NCBI GenBank assembly: GCA_963682025.1
Contig: OY821519.1
Span: 73,174,525 to 73,238,524 of the forward strand
DNA length: 64,000 bases
Direction of reading: 5' to 3'
From: Cordilura impudica
Lineage: Eukaryota > Arthropoda > Insecta > Diptera > Scathophagidae
Shown: positions 1 through 12,075 of the stretch, one piece after another
How the letters are laid out: each line of letters begins with the position of its first letter
How positions within the stretch are numbered: the first letter of the stretch is position 1
Notes under the pieces: generated by a model
Seen by the model: only the letters and a program-made list of their open reading frames with translations
Told to the model about the DNA's origin: nothing
Database searches by the model: none
Position numbers and translations under genes: made by a program

Positions 1-690
1 TATCTCGTATTGGAGCTACTTTGTCAGACTGAGACCGAAATAAACTAGTACGGCCATCATCGAATCGTATAACCGCAAGATATTTTCAAATCTCTTCAAG
101 GACATTGTTGCTCCAAATATAGGTATATTTGCTGTGTTCCAGAGCTCTGAGGTAGACATTGTATTATTGTGAGTTGCTCCACCACACATCAAGATTCCCA
201 CAAAATCATCTAACTCTTCCATAGAATTAAATTCCATACTTTCGGTTTATTTGCATAGTTTTTTTTTTGTGAATATTTTATTTGTTTCACACACTAAAAT
301 TTCTTTTACGTCATTAGAAAAAAGTCTTTTGAATATTTCTAACTCAGTAATATCTTAAGTTGTAGGCCCACCACTATACTTCAATACGTTATGAGCCATA
401 GATCTTCTGGAAACAGGATGAGACTTATATCACTTTGTCCCATCCTTTCCTTAGTAAAAACGATTAGAGTTGGAAGTTTCAACTTGAAATTCCTTCTCAA
501 TATCCAAAGCTTCATCCTCTATATTATTATTTTCATTTCCATGGGCGTGATTCTAAATTTCGCTTTCTATACCATTGGCTATTGCCTCTGCCAATCTTTC
601 AAAATAATTAAGATCCGATTTGGTAACTGTTTCTAATATAACATCTAATTCATTACTCAACGCGTCAACTGTCAACACAAAACTAACAGC
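1..690 (-). pseudogene. piggyBac-type transposase remnant, cut by the left window edge
   Basis: Read on the minus strand from about 690 down to 1, this is the N-terminal part of a piggyBac-like DDE transposase, which cuts and pastes DNA in the nucleus. An acidic leader contains GKDGTK-like and S-R-R-S-M-A-H-N-V stretches. It is followed by a segment (237 to about 60) with E-L-D-D-F-V-G-I-L, an L-W motif, I-F-G-A-T-M-S and R-F-E-N-I-L-R. These match the order of conserved blocks in piggyBac proteins. Near position 50 the frame shifts: the long frame stops, but the neighbouring frame continues with R-F-D-D and S-Q-S-D-K-V-A-P-I-R-D, the usual next block. Several stops interrupt the leader at about 490 and 390. 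No catalytic DDD residues are in the window. It is a dead copy; the family call rests on motif order. Confidence 0.7.
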
Positions 691-699
691 TCAACTGGA

Positions 700-1735
700 T
701 AAGAGCGTTGAGCATTGATGAGATGTTGCAAACAATAAAATTCTGCTTTTTATACAAAGCACAAAAATTACTGTTATAAATTGCTATCACCATCACTAGC
801 AAGAAGAACATTTTGTTGTCAACTAGTGTAATTCTTCGAATTAAAAGTAAATAAAGATTTTTTTGTTTTGCGTTTTGTTTTGATTTTGTTTAGTACGGTC
901 TATATGTAATAGTGCAGGGCTTGGCTAGGCCCTGGTGGTACAATTATGAATAAAAATTTCTTGAGACTGATTGCCACTCCCACAGATAAAAAAAATATTT
1001 AATTTTCCCCATCTTTTTTACACAAAATACCTTAATTGAGGAATTCATAACAAGTTAGCAATGACTGTCGATGTTATCTACATAATTAAAAATTAAGAAA
1101 AAGTTCAAAAATGCCTGGCTAGGACCTAGTGTCCATTTAAGGGTTAAAAGGTTCATAAGTTCATTGGTAGTGATTAGAGCTATAAAAGTTATGGATTTTG
1201 AAAATTTTTTCAGGCTTAAATATTTCAAATATTTTTACTTTAAAGTAAAGTAAAAAAACATTGGCACATTAGCTTCAAAAATTGATCTATATTCTGCATG
1301 ACAGCTTATGCAAATGTTTCTGGAAGTGTCACCAACCCTCATCACTAACCAATAATTCATATACCTTTGCTGTGAAACCAATGCAATGAGAATTCAAGCA
1401 AAGAGTTTTACTATTAAACCTTTCCCAATATAACAAACTAAATATAGAACAACTTTGAAGCAAGTGTTTTTGTATATGTGTTTGCTTTTGCCTACTACAA
1501 TATACCCGTTGTTTTTTTTTTTTTTTTCTTTAAAACAACTATTTGTTTTGCTAATGCTCTACATATTTTTTATTTGTAATTCTCTATTTATACAAATGTA
1601 AAAATATTGTTTTGATCTTTTCAATGATCTTTTCGTTTTTTCTAAGCTATGAAAATATCAATAATGGTGTTCTTATTATTACATTTCAGTTAAAAGGCGT
1701 TAAATATAGCGCGTAAAGCGTTAAGTGGGTATCGC
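700..1735. other. AT-rich stretch without a recognised gene
   Basis: I see no open frame with protein-like composition and no repeat shared with the rest of the window. It holds poly-T runs near 1510-1530 and two similar GGCTAGG-containing sites near 910 and 1115. Confidence 0.5.
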
Positions 1736-1736
1736 T

Positions 1737-1990
1737 GCTTAATCTATGACTACGACCCCGAAACAACCGAAAAATCAGGGGCCCTGTACTTCAAATAGCC
1801 GAAAATATGACGCCAAAGTTGTTCCAAAGTCATTTACAGTTTTTTTCGATTATTGTGCAAACTGTTAACAGGGACCATTATTTGAGTGTTCAGCAAGAAA
1901 CCAGAATTAGGGACAAAAAGCTGTTATAGAGGCCATTTCGCAAAAAATTTGGCTCATATTATTCTTAAATCTCTTAAAAATACTCCATTC
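1737..1990 (+). pseudogene. mariner-type transposase fragment
   Basis: The plus strand encodes, with shifts and stops, Y-D-Y-D-P-E-T at about 1745-1766, and further on Q-T-V-N-R-D-H-Y-L-S-V (about 1857-1890). Both are blocks of the mariner transposase catalytic core, the first just after the first catalytic aspartate. Between them a degraded F-F-D-like segment is visible. Only about 250 bp remain and I do not see inverted ends. A second, longer mariner remnant of similar type lies at 26150-26690. Confidence 0.45.
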
Positions 1991-3120
1991 CGGAAATCGA
2001 CTTTAACAACTGCTTCGAGGATTACAAAATAACGCTGACATAAGTGTATTGCATATGTAGGGGATTTATTAAAGGCAATTATATTTGATTTTGAAGTACT
2101 TATAATAAAGATTTGTAATTTTATAATAAAAGTAATTCTTTCATTTGAAACCGACTCCTCCAGAGTCTGTAATTGCCTTTAGTAAAATGAAGTAAATTGA
2201 GATATCCGTTGAATATCGTATGTTGCTCGTCATCTACAAAAGTGTGCAAGAATATTAACGGTGCGGAAAAATTTCATCTATTTTAGCTTAATTCTTGGCA
2301 TAAAAAACAACTCCCACAAGTAAAAGGATTTTTTAAAACTTCCAACAACATAAAAAATCCTCAAATAGTTATTTGAAAACTTTTTCGAAATTCGTAATAT
2401 AATTTGCATATTTTTTACATGTTATTGTTGCAATAAACTATAAATTCAATTTACCTAATTGAATAGTACAAAAATTAAGTTTGAAATTACGATTTTATAT
2501 ATGCCCCATTTTTTTTTTCAAGCCCAAAATTTTTAACGCTTTCTTACGCTATGGAATTGTTCAAAAAAACATATACCCATATAAAAAGAAATAAGTTAAA
2601 ATCAAATTTGTTGGGTAATTTTATATCACCACTTACTTTTACCTTTCCAAATTGAAATAAAGCTGAAGAACTTTCAGAAATATTAGAAAAGAAAAATTTT
2701 CTCACGCTTCTCCTTATTCTTGTACCAAAACAATTAAGACAAAAATTATATAAAATTTTAAGCTTGAAACATAATTAGGGAATAAATTAAAATAAATTAA
2801 ATAAGATTTGCTCCACCACAACAATTTGAAACGCAATCTTCATCTTGTGGTAATTACAATGTTGTACAACAACTTTTCAAGATTTTTTGGTAAAGAACAC
2901 CCACTGCCCTGAAAATAATAACAATCAATAACTATAATAGATTGGAAGACACAAAACCATGAAGAAATATAAGGAGAAAAGAAAAGAAAGAACAAAAAAA
3001 AAAAACACAAACAATGTACTACTTCGTCAGCTCAAAACTACTCGTTACAACAACAGGTTTCTTTAAGCCAAGCTTTATTATTTAATACTGACGATTGACT
3101 GAGCAGAAGCTTAATAACTA
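1991..3120. other. AT-rich stretch without a recognised gene
   Basis: Nothing recognised. Composition is strongly A/T with short homopolymers; no long open frame and no shared repeat seen. Confidence 0.5.
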
Positions 3121-3168
3121 AACAACCGACCAACCAAACAACCAACCAACCCACCAACCAACCACATC
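3121..3168. repeat. (CCAA)n tetranucleotide microsatellite
   Basis: An imperfect run of CCAA/CCAAC units with single-base interruptions. Confidence 0.8.
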
Positions 3169-4360
3169 AAGCAACACTTTGAGAGCCAAACATTTGTTCG
3201 ACAGTTAAGAAACAAATTAAGGCTTGCGGGACATCGTCGTCGTTTTTAATGTTGCAAACAACATGACGTCTTTTCCACCTTCAACAAGAAATTTGAACGC
3301 TAACATTAGCACAATTAAACCATAGTTTGTTTGCTCCAGCCAACATTTGCAGAGTGTTTCTGCTTTTGTTGTGTCGACTTACTTACTCGTACAATAGGAG
3401 GCCACTCAAACTATACAACTATTTTCAGAAATAGTACAGCAATCTGTATTGTTTAGATTTTGTTTGGAATTTTGTTGTAATTTTTCATAATTTTAAATGA
3501 TACCATGAAGGTGGCATAACATCAAATTATTTCTAACACTTCTGAGCTTTCTTGTGTCTCACTCATTCTTACTCTTTACTCTGCTGCTCTGTATTGAATG
3601 GTAAAAGCCAGAGCTATGAAAGATTTCTTTTCTTAAAGTGATCAAAAAAAAAAAAAAATTAATTCATTAAAATATTAGTACTGAAATTATATTGAATATT
3701 TTTACGAGAAATTATTTAATATTTATATCCTATACCACTCTGTGGTCAGGATATAGTGCAATTGATGAGCTGATGTTTGTAACTACTACAAATACTGGGC
3801 ATAAATGGTGCGCCATCCTGTAAGTCGGTATAGCCACATTGACAAAGTTTGACATTTGTCAACCGATTGACTTAAGAACATAAGTTTTTGAAACGCCCAT
3901 TCAGTGCAATTCTTACGATGCACAGTGGGTGAACTTCATAAATTTTTGTCCAAAAACTATAAGGAGTGGTCCTAGATCATTGAAAGTTGGCAGCGAGCAT
4001 TACATTGATTAAGTTAAGAAATAAATGAAGTTACAGTAAAATCGGTCACGCCCACCTTCCACCGCCCATACAATTCAAATCGATTTTTTCGCATAGATGT
4101 TTTCCTATCCAAGCAGATGTCTCCAAATTTTATACATATACTTTCTAGAAGAAGAAAAAAAGCGTGCCAAATTTTATCAAAATAGGCCATGCCCACCGGC
4201 CTTGAAATCATACAAATTATAGGTAAGATATTTTTTTAATCATTCGACAAAAAACTTTATTAATTCGTCATCTATCATTTCTTTGAAATAACATGAGCCT
4301 GTTTGGATATTATTCTATGGATTAGATCCTTTCAGGCGTTATAATATACATTTATAATAA
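3169..4360. other. unique DNA with decayed dispersed-repeat pieces
   Basis: No gene seen. At 3730-3800 there is a scrap that resembles the hairpin end of the DINE-like repeats (ATACCACTCTGTGGT, then TGATGTTTGTAACTAC). At 4030-4200 the paired CACGCCCACC / CATGCCCACC motifs resemble those inside the Helitron at 44100-45278. Both are too eroded for exact borders. Confidence 0.35.
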
Positions 4361-4761
4361 CTAGTATAGCCCTGCACTCGAGATTCGAGTGCAAATTCTA
4401 GGGAAAATAATTTTTTCATTCATTTTATTGTTCCCATGTTTTTTTAATCTATATCTATATAAAATTATTGAATATTTAAATGCGCTTAAAGGTATGTTAA
4501 TCAGTTTTAGCAATTCACAATTCTACACAGAGCCTCTGATATAAAATTTAAATCATTCGCATTAACAGGGTGTGACGAATTATTATAAATATTTTATTTT
4601 ATTTAATTTGATATATTTTTAAGACCGATTAAACATAAATTTTATCATTCTCAGCTTCTCCTCCATATGAACTATAACTTTGCCAATTTTCACACTTCTC
4701 CGTGCCCGCATATTGCTTAAAAAGGGAACTAAAAATTTACCCTTACGTATTAATATATAGA
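4361..4761 (-). mobile_element. short non-autonomous Helitron, both ends intact
   Basis: Read on the minus strand the element begins with TCTATATATTAATACG (from 4761) and ends at 4361 with a hairpin (GCACTCGAATCTCGAGTGC) followed by AGGGCTATACTAG. A TC start, a hairpin about ten bases before a CTRR end, and insertion between A (4762) and T (4360) are Helitron hallmarks. It has no coding capacity and would need a Rep/helicase from an autonomous copy. Related copies lie at 6961-7389, 34184-34568, 58915-59250 (same strand) and 20998-21354 (opposite strand). Confidence 0.75.
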
Positions 4762-5218
4762 TTTACAATAGCATCTAAAACTAGGTATTTAAAAACAAAA
4801 TTATGAAATTATAAAGATCATTAAAATTCTCAGATAATCATCCGAACGGACCAGTAATTGCGTAGTTTGAGCAGAACTATCAGATGGTCAAAGGATTGAA
4901 ATAGCGGGTCGGATGTTGAGGAACATTAAAAACAATATTATTCAGCAGGAACTCAGAGCATACATCGTCATGTATTAGTTTCATTAAAAATGTCACATTC
5001 AGAATTTTATTTCTTCTTTTTAAGGAAGGCAATATAATTTGAGCTAACCCTGAACTATACCACGGTAGATAAATAGAAGGAGTTGGATACAGATTTCACA
5101 AGCAGAACAGTAAAAATTGTTTTTAAACAGACTCAATGTGATCGCTGTGAGTGGCGTTATGTGGATACCAAACAACAGAATCGTATTCCAAAATCGGTCT
5201 GACAAATGATGCAGACAA
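4762..5218 (-). pseudogene. LINE reverse-transcriptase C-terminal fragment
   Basis: The minus strand, starting just below the Myb/SANT gene stop, encodes S-F-V-R-P-I-L-E-Y-D-S-V-V-W, then an I-E-S-V-x-K-Q-F-L-L-F block and a leucine-rich tail to about 4770. The L/V-R-P-I-L-E-Y-G-S-V-V-W block lies just after the polymerase domain in Jockey-, LOA- and I-type LINE ORF2 proteins. At least two stops and shifts break it. The Helitron at 4361-4761 abuts its 3' side. Confidence 0.6.
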
Positions 5219-6258
5219 TTAAGATCTTTTTATGTACAATTTTGAAAGCTTTTGTTGTAAGGGACAAGAGGAATGTACCCCATAAATTCCGCTAGCTAGC
5301 ATATATCGATGAAAGTCCCAATTTACATGCTTCTCCATCAGTAGCTTCGTTTTACCAATATAACAAACAGCTGATGAGGCTATGTTTCTAAAAGTTTCAA
5401 GCGTCTTGCATTCCTTAATAGTGAACACTAAATTATGCTTCTCCTGTGCATGAGTATTTTCGTCCCTATAAAAATTCTGTTGCAGAATTATGAGCTCCAT
5501 TTTTTCATCCTCTAAACTGCGCTCTCTTTTTGCACCCACTACCAGCTCTTTCGATTTTTTCTCTTTTAAAGCCGATGGCTTCCAGCTAGACCAGTCATTT
5601 CTCTCCGGCGTTGAATTATTTGGATAACCAACCTGAAAAAAGATTATATAAAAGTGTAAATAATATGTATTAAAAAAATAGTAATAATTATATTAGTCAA
5701 ACATACTTTTTCGTTAGTCATCTGCGTTTGGTTAACGCTTTCAATAGAGCTGCCAAAATCCATGCAGTTTTCAGCATCTACTTCAAATACTGCCAAAAAA
5801 AGAAATGTATTCTTAATAACACAACAGCAAAACAATAATTTCTTTATAAATATGTACTTACTAGAGTCACTGTCATATATATTTTTTAAGCCAGTGACTG
5901 AATCTCCCAGCATGGAAGCAATTTTTGCAGACACTGTGCTTACTTTTGTAGACGCCACACCGCCGCCCGTGCGGTATGTTTCCAATTTTAGGTCAGCCAT
6001 TTCTACCTTGGACTTACGTTTAATTGCTTCGTACTTGTCCCGCAATGCCTTCCAGTGACGGCTTGAGCCACTTGTTGCTGCAAACTGTGCTTCTATTTTT
6101 CTCCAAGCTTCCTCTTTTTGTTTCCATGTTACGGCGTCTGATTTTTTGCATTCCATGCAGTTTTTCTGCGCCTCCACCAGATCTACCAACAAAGCCTCTT
6201 CCTCTGTCGAGTAATTTTTGGCTCGTTTTCTTATTGTCTCACTGTTTGGCGTCGTCAT
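5219..6258 (-). CDS. Myb/SANT-like DNA-binding protein, three exons, apparently intact
   Basis: The gene reads on the minus strand: exon 1 6258-5862, intron 5861-5790 (GTAAGT donor, TTTTTGGCAG acceptor), exon 2 5789-5707, intron 5706-5633 (GTATGT donor, TTTTTTCAG acceptor), exon 3 5632-5219. The parts add up to 894 bases, 297 residues, with no frame break. Residues about 8-85 form a Myb/SANT-like (Myb_DNA-bind_5, MADF-related) domain: an acidic first helix, conserved Trp 45, 52 and 69, and a K-Y-E-A-I-K-R-K end, followed by Y-R-T-G-G-G. In exon 3 a charged stretch (S-L-E-D-E-K-M-E-L) resembles the coiled coil of such proteins. The last 70 residues I cannot place. The start at 6258 gives the usual M-T-x-P leader; an in-frame Met at 6288 is an alternative. 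A TATAAAA on the minus strand at about 6372-6366 could be a promoter element. Such proteins are encoded by host genes or by PIF/Harbinger transposons; no DDE partner is adjacent. Confidence 0.72.
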
Positions 6259-6299
6259 TTTAAATTTTTTGCTTTGCACAACTATCAAAAATTTTACAC

Positions 6300-6960
6300 T
6301 TTAAATTTTTCACTTAGTTTATTTGTTTGTTTGTAAACAAATAAAAGAACGTTGCCACTACGTACTTTTATAAAGCAATTCATTTGGTCAAAAGTAATCG
6401 GTGTTTCCTTTCGCGTTGCCACAATATCAAAAATATAAATTTTATTTTAATGGGAGGTTGTAATAAAGAAAAGAAGTTAAAGGTCACTTTATTGCTCACT
6501 TTAGCTAAAGCTAACTTTAACTAACATTTACTTTAAAGGCAAGTTGTAATAATGGCCCTAAGAGTATTAACCGAAAATTTTAGATTTATTCATAAATTTA
6601 GATAATCAGCATAACTGTGAATGCATACATACAATAACATTCTTGTTTGTTTACTTATCATTGATCCATACACATTTTTATTAACACGTTAAAGAAAAGA
6701 AATCAACAAGCGTAATAGCTTGACCTATTACGGAATTCAGAATGTTTCAATTGCCAGTCAGAAATACAGACAGACAGACAGACGGACATCACTAGATGGA
6801 CTGCTCCTTTTATATGGATCAACAATGAGGATTTCAATGAGTTACAAATGGATTGAAAAACTGATATATACCCTCGGCACAGTGGTGTCAATGGTATAAA
6901 GACAAATAATTTTTTTAATCGTTTCCAACATGATAGATTGAATGCTAAAACACTATAATA
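6300..6960. other. upstream region with a CAGA/CGGA microsatellite scrap
   Basis: No gene seen. At about 6765-6786 a short (CAGA)n-CGGA run sits inside what looks like a decayed DINE-like repeat; its flank at 6870-6890 (ATACCCTCGGCACAGTGGTGTC) resembles that family's terminal hairpin. Confidence 0.35.
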
Positions 6961-7389
6961 CTAGCATAGCCCAGCACTCTAAATTCTAGTAAAAATTTTC
7001 GGAAATTTTACTTTTTCATTCAATTTTCTTCTTTCAATGTATTTTTAATCTATATAAAAAATTTTTGAATATTTAAATAAAATGCATTAAATTTCATAAT
7101 ATATATTTCTTGAACTCACAAAAGATATATAAATGAATTTGTTAATAAATAATCAATTTATTAGCAATTCACATTTCAACACAGGGAGTGTGATATACAA
7201 TTATAATGAATTGCTATGAATTAGAATACCTTTAGGCTCTTACATAATTATTCAATATATAATTTTATTTTATCATTCGGTACTTCTCTTCCACATGTTC
7301 CATAACTAAGCAAAATTTCACACTCCTCCGTTCGACCATTTTGCTTAAAAACGGCCAGAAATATTTTCCTTCACGTATTAATATTTGGT
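6961..7389 (-). mobile_element. short non-autonomous Helitron, diverged copy
   Basis: It aligns along its length with the copy at 4361-4761, including the internal TTAATCAATTT/ATTCACA block and the TTGCTTAAAAA block. The 3' CTAG (6961-6964) is kept but the hairpin is broken (GCACTCTAAATTCTAGT). The 5' end near 7389 has drifted from the TCTATATATTAATACG consensus. Confidence 0.6.
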
Positions 7390-8759
7390 TAACGAGTATA
7401 AGAGTATCTTAATGTTTTCTATATGACAATTATTATTAATATTTCCAATGGTTCTTATTGATTGTGTTAATTTTTATCGATAGTAAAAAGTTTTGTGATT
7501 TCAAATAGAACATATTTATTTATATTCAGAATTGAATTCATGAAGCGAATACAACTTTATTTATGAAGGCAAAAATATAATTTCTGAGAATTTTACCGGG
7601 CCTTTTATCCGGTTGTTCTACATAACGTCCATTAAGTTTTAGCAGCACTGCTGCCAAATCACCGCATTCGTTATCGGAATTTTTCGATCAAAATCATTTT
7701 CTTCTTTCCCAAAATAAAATGCTAAGAATAATTTTTCTTTCTCACAGTTGAAGAATTATGGCCTCTTGTTAAGAAGAAAAGTGAATCGTGGTCGAGCGTT
7801 TGTTCGTTTTCTTCAAATATTAAACCAAAATTTGTAATTTCGATTGATTTTACTCGATATCGAATGCGGTGCTTTTGCCCCTGATTTAAAATATACTGGT
7901 ACTATCGTATGACACATGATGCATGCAACCAAATGTATTCATTCGTTGTAGTTCTGATTTTAATCACTTGTTTGGGTCTAACAGTTTGTCAGTCAGTTGG
8001 TAGTCTATCATTTATATTGTTGGTTGTAACTGTATTGTATTATATCAATACACAATGTTAGTATATATTTTGTTTCTATCGTTGTTTCTATCCAATCATT
8101 ATCTATCTATCGATTGGTAAGTGTGGTTTTCATTAGATTTTATGATGACTGACTATTTGGTGGTTTTTGGATTATGAAAGATTAATTGTTTCGGTAGAAG
8201 ACCAGCTGTGCTGTGGAGTTTTTTATATTTTTTTTATTTTTTGATTGAAATTAACGGCAATTTTTTATTAGTCATTATTTTAAATCATATGGTCATTATA
8301 TATAAGATTACTTAATGATCATAGGAATATGATTTTTCTTGGGAATATTTTAAAGAAGTTTTCATGGCAATCATATTTAAGTATTATAGAAATAAGAAGT
8401 TTAAAAGGAAATCAAATTCAGTGAATTGGAGATTTTATCCATTCCTTTTATAGACGTACTTTCAATTTTCATTGAAATAAAACCATTTTCTTCAGATTAA
8501 AGAAAAATTGTCCAAAATAATCAAAACAAAAAAAAAAAAATATCTGCAAAAACTTATCCTTTTTTGGCACAAGTTTAATAAAACCAGGCAGCTAGGGCTG
8601 ACGATAAAGTGTTTCGATATACTGACAATTTTGTTGCTTTGACATTTAGGTGTAAAAATTTTATTCTCCTTTTTATTTAAAATATTTTTTTTTGTTTTGA
8701 TGTTTTCGGAAATACAATTCTTACTATCTGAAAATCAATTGATATTTTTTGCTGTACAA
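7390..8759. other. AT-rich stretch without a recognised gene
   Basis: No convincing open frame. Sequence complexity at 7600-8200 is higher than in the repeats, so this may be unique host DNA, but I cannot assign a function. Confidence 0.4.
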
Positions 8760-9800
8760 AGTCTCTAAGTGTTTTGCGTGAGCACACTACCCGAAGGCTT
8801 ATCTCACGGTGGTCTTAACACTAGACAGAATCTATGATTATGCCGATCGCCCTGCCATAAGACGGTGGCAATTTAGAGAACTGTTTAGGAAATTCTCAAC
8901 CCTTGCTAAGGCGGTTGAGACTATCTAAAACTTTGGGTAACCAGAGCCAGTACGAATCTCCCCCGAGGGGCCCTTGCCTAAAAAGTCATGCTGAATAAAT
9001 CAATACGGGTAATCAGATCCTAATAATCCGAGCAATAACATAGACAACTTACGACAACTCCTAGTCCATTATCCGACAACTCCTTGTCATTCAATGTTTT
9101 TTTTTTTTTTTTTTTTTTTTTATTTTTTTTTTATTTTTTTTTTTTTTTTTTATTTTTTTTTTTTTTATTTTTTTTTTTTTTTTCCTTCATCCAAAAACGC
9201 ACTAGTCTCCAATTCAACCATAATGTAATATTGCCAGCATACCCTTACTATGCAGTCGCAACCCCCGTTCCAAAGTATACTGACTCATATATTATCAAAA
9301 TCATCTTCATCACACCCAGTTTCACCTCTCACACTTGCCAACTAGACTATTCACAGCTATCCCTACTGCACATCAATTTCGATAGCCTCTAGAATAACCG
9401 TTGAGCTAGTGCATCCACAGACCTGTTTCTCTCTGGTATCACATATATTTAAGGGATGTGAGCAACCTTTTCATCTAGAAGGCTGTAACAACTTCCAGTC
9501 ATTAGTTCATGTTTTTGCTCGTATAATCGGAAATCAAGAAAAACCCGCAGTCAAATTTCATTTGGGCTATTCATGACTTCCCGTTGTACCAATTTTATAG
9601 CCTTTGGTGAGGCTTAATTCACCAGTCATCCCGTAAAGAATTGATTTGGTGAACCTGACCTTAAGCTTTAGCCGCTAGGAATTATCATTAGGCTTTGCCT
9701 AGCGTTGCCCAGGAACACCACGAGGAGGTAGCTTTTAGGGATGTGCGCTGTATCAACCAATATTGGCGAACCAATAACTTAATAATTCAACTTTGCTCCC
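8760..9800. other. GC-richer unidentified segments around a poly-T tract, possible LINE 3' region
   Basis: 8760-9080 and 9400-9740 are clearly less AT-rich than their surroundings. A T-rich tract of about 90 bases lies at 9095-9183. On the minus strand the 9183-9740 segment would end in that A-tail, as a LINE 3' UTR does, and it holds CACCACGAGGAGG-like motifs. I cannot identify a family and see no open frame. Confidence 0.3.
9095..9183. repeat. poly-T tract with scattered A
   Basis: An almost pure T run broken by single A residues. It could be the A-tail of a minus-strand retroelement. Confidence 0.8.
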
Positions 9801-9884
9801 TTTTGTCTTTCAACTGACATATCTTTTGTTAATAACATCTATTTTTGTGCACTAAATGATTCACTGTGTGTCCCGCCTGTTTTT

Positions 9885-10621
9885 TTATTATACACTCTAC
9901 CACTATGAGGTTATGGTATAATGACAATGTTTTGATGTTTGTAACTATCAAAAATATTTGACCTAAACCCATCTTTTTTTGTACGGATCGACTCAGAATC
10001 ACTTTTTGAGGCAATTTAGCTATTTCTGTCCGTCTGACTGATGAAACTTAGTATGTAAGTTTCCACCGGCCATAGGATGAACTCTATTGAATTTGGTGAA
10101 AATCAATTCATGTTCAGACCTAGTTCCCATACAAATGACCCCTATGAGTTCAATCTAAATGGTCATAATATTCAAATTATCGTATAGATCTCGCTCAAAT
10201 TGGATTTGTGCATGTTTATTACACCCATTAATCACTAGTCTAAAAATAAAACCTATAGGACAATTCTTAGCCATAGCCCCTTATTAAGCTGGTACCCTAT
10301 CTTCACCTAAATCTATCAAAACACAAAACTATTGCTTAGATTTTTCAAAGTTGGTTTGTATATGTTTTTGCTAAAAATAAGTGGCCTTACCAAATATGAT
10401 TGGGATCGGTCCATTTTTCGATGTAGACCCCATATAGATATAGCACATCCGATGTGAACTTTTTCATATACGAAGGCAAAAAATTAATAACAATGCCTCT
10501 CAAATTTGGTTTATACTTATTTTCTATATCTAATTAGTTAGACATAAGAGATAGGGTCTCTAAACGCATGGTAGAGGGTATCGAATAGTCGGTCTAAACC
10601 GACTATAATTTTCTTGCTTGT
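9885..10621 (+). mobile_element. DINE/HINE-like non-autonomous repeat, full-length diverged copy
   Basis: This is the opposite-strand copy of the 785-bp unit at 12964 and 13793. It starts with TATACACTCTACCACTATGAG near 9890, has the GATCGACTCAGAATCACTTT and GTCCGTCTGAC core at about 9980-10040, and ends with the palindrome AGTCGGTCTAAACCGACT followed by ATAATTTTCTTGCTTG. A hairpin shortly before a CTTG end and a tetranucleotide core are typical of DINE-1/Helentron-associated elements of flies. Confidence 0.6.
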
Positions 10622-10723
10622 TTTATTTGATCTTCAAAAAGCATAGGTTCAACATACAAAAAGGTGATTTTAGCTAAATTTACTTTATTTTGTAATTTTA
10701 AAAAGTAACTCAAATTCAACGAG

Positions 10724-11146
10724 TACAAATATATCGCACCTGTAGCTCTAAAGTGAGTCAACTCAAAATTTACAAATTTTCAGTAGAGGCAAAAAACGAT
10801 TTTTTATATTTACAATAAAATTTAAAAAACAGTTGTTTCGTTGTAAAGAATTGCGAATAATAAGTATACAACAGAAGTTGTTTTTGCTATTTTTTCAGTG
10901 ATCATCAAAAATTACAAGTTTTTTGGGTGGAACTCAAAATATGTCTTTTTAGTGGATTCTAAAGAAGCTACTCTTATAACACAAAGAGGGTTACAATGTA
11001 TTTTTTTTTGCGAAAGACTAGAAAAATCGATGTAAGATTTTTACAGTGGCTAAATATTACCATTGTGTATCGATTTCTTGGAAAAAGTGAAAATTGAAAA
11101 ATTTTGAGTTAACTCACTTTAGAGGTACATGTGCGATATATGTGTA
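10724..11146. mobile_element. MITE with about 40-bp terminal inverted repeats
   Basis: The left end, ATATCGCACCTGTAGCTC then TAAAGTGAGTCAACTCAAAA (10731-10768), is matched in reverse complement by the right end (11101-11146). The TIRs differ at only a few positions. The interior is non-coding. The superfamily is not clear. Confidence 0.65.
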
Positions 11147-11404
11147 TATACATATATCTAATTTAATATAATTTTTTTATACTCCAAAATTCAGTAATTT
11201 TTGTATTTTCAAAAAAAAAAAAAAAAATGATTTTCGGAGCAATACAAAATAATTATTTTATAGACATATTCTAAATTAGTTATTTTAAGCAGCCTAGAAA
11301 TATATTAAAGTCAGTAAAAAATAAAATTTCGAACTAGTTTTTAAAAAAATTTATTTTTAAAAATTTTTTTCTTGACTCAATTAAAACCCATTTTTCTCTT
11401 AAGT

Positions 11405-12075
11405 AATTATACCCTCCACTTCAGTGTACAGAGGGTATATATAAGTTTGTCATTCCGTTTGTAATAATTAGAAAAAAATCTGGGCCCCATAATCTATATA
11501 TATTTGTGATTCTTATAACAAGCGGAGTTGATATAGCGATGTCCGTCTGTCCGTCTGTCCATCAGTGGAAATCACGATGACAACTTCAATCGTGCAGCTA
11601 GGGTGCTCGTTTGCATAAAAAATAATTCACTGACATTCTGAGAAGAAAAAAAATAACTTCAAAAAATATGATTTTCTATGTAGTTCTTGTCACGATCAGT
11701 TTCAGTTTCAAAAATCATTAAAAACCGGTGGAACAGGTCCAGGAAAATCTCTGAAAAAGTTAAGAAAAAAAATGGAAAATATGATGTTTCTGTATTGTTC
11801 TTGTTGTTATTCTAAATGTTGTACTGTTGTCATAGCTGGACTTGTTGTTTTTGTGGTCGTTGTGGTAATAATATAATAAAAACTAACCCTTTGTACATTT
11901 TTTTATCACCTCTGGTAGAAAAATTTAAAAGTTTCCATTGTTTTGGCATCACTAATAAAATTTACTAGATCATTTCTGTCATTGCCACGAGCCTGCCTGC
12001 AAAGTTTCAGATCGATTGGGTCGCGGAGAGGTATTAAACTCGATCCAAAATTTTTTCGACAAGCAGACACTACCT
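11405..12075. mobile_element. DINE-like dispersed repeat with GTCC/GTCT core
   Basis: It begins with a hairpin-like end (TATACCCTCCACTTC ... GAGGGTATA, 11408-11437) and has the core GTCCGTCTGTCCGTCTGTCC at about 11542-11561. The body is non-coding. It belongs to the same general class as the units at 12964-14577 but is a separate family. The right border is a guess. Confidence 0.4.

Noticed and set aside
9084..9392. 102-codon frame starting in poly-Phe
   Set aside because: The first third is the poly-T tract; the rest shows no motif.
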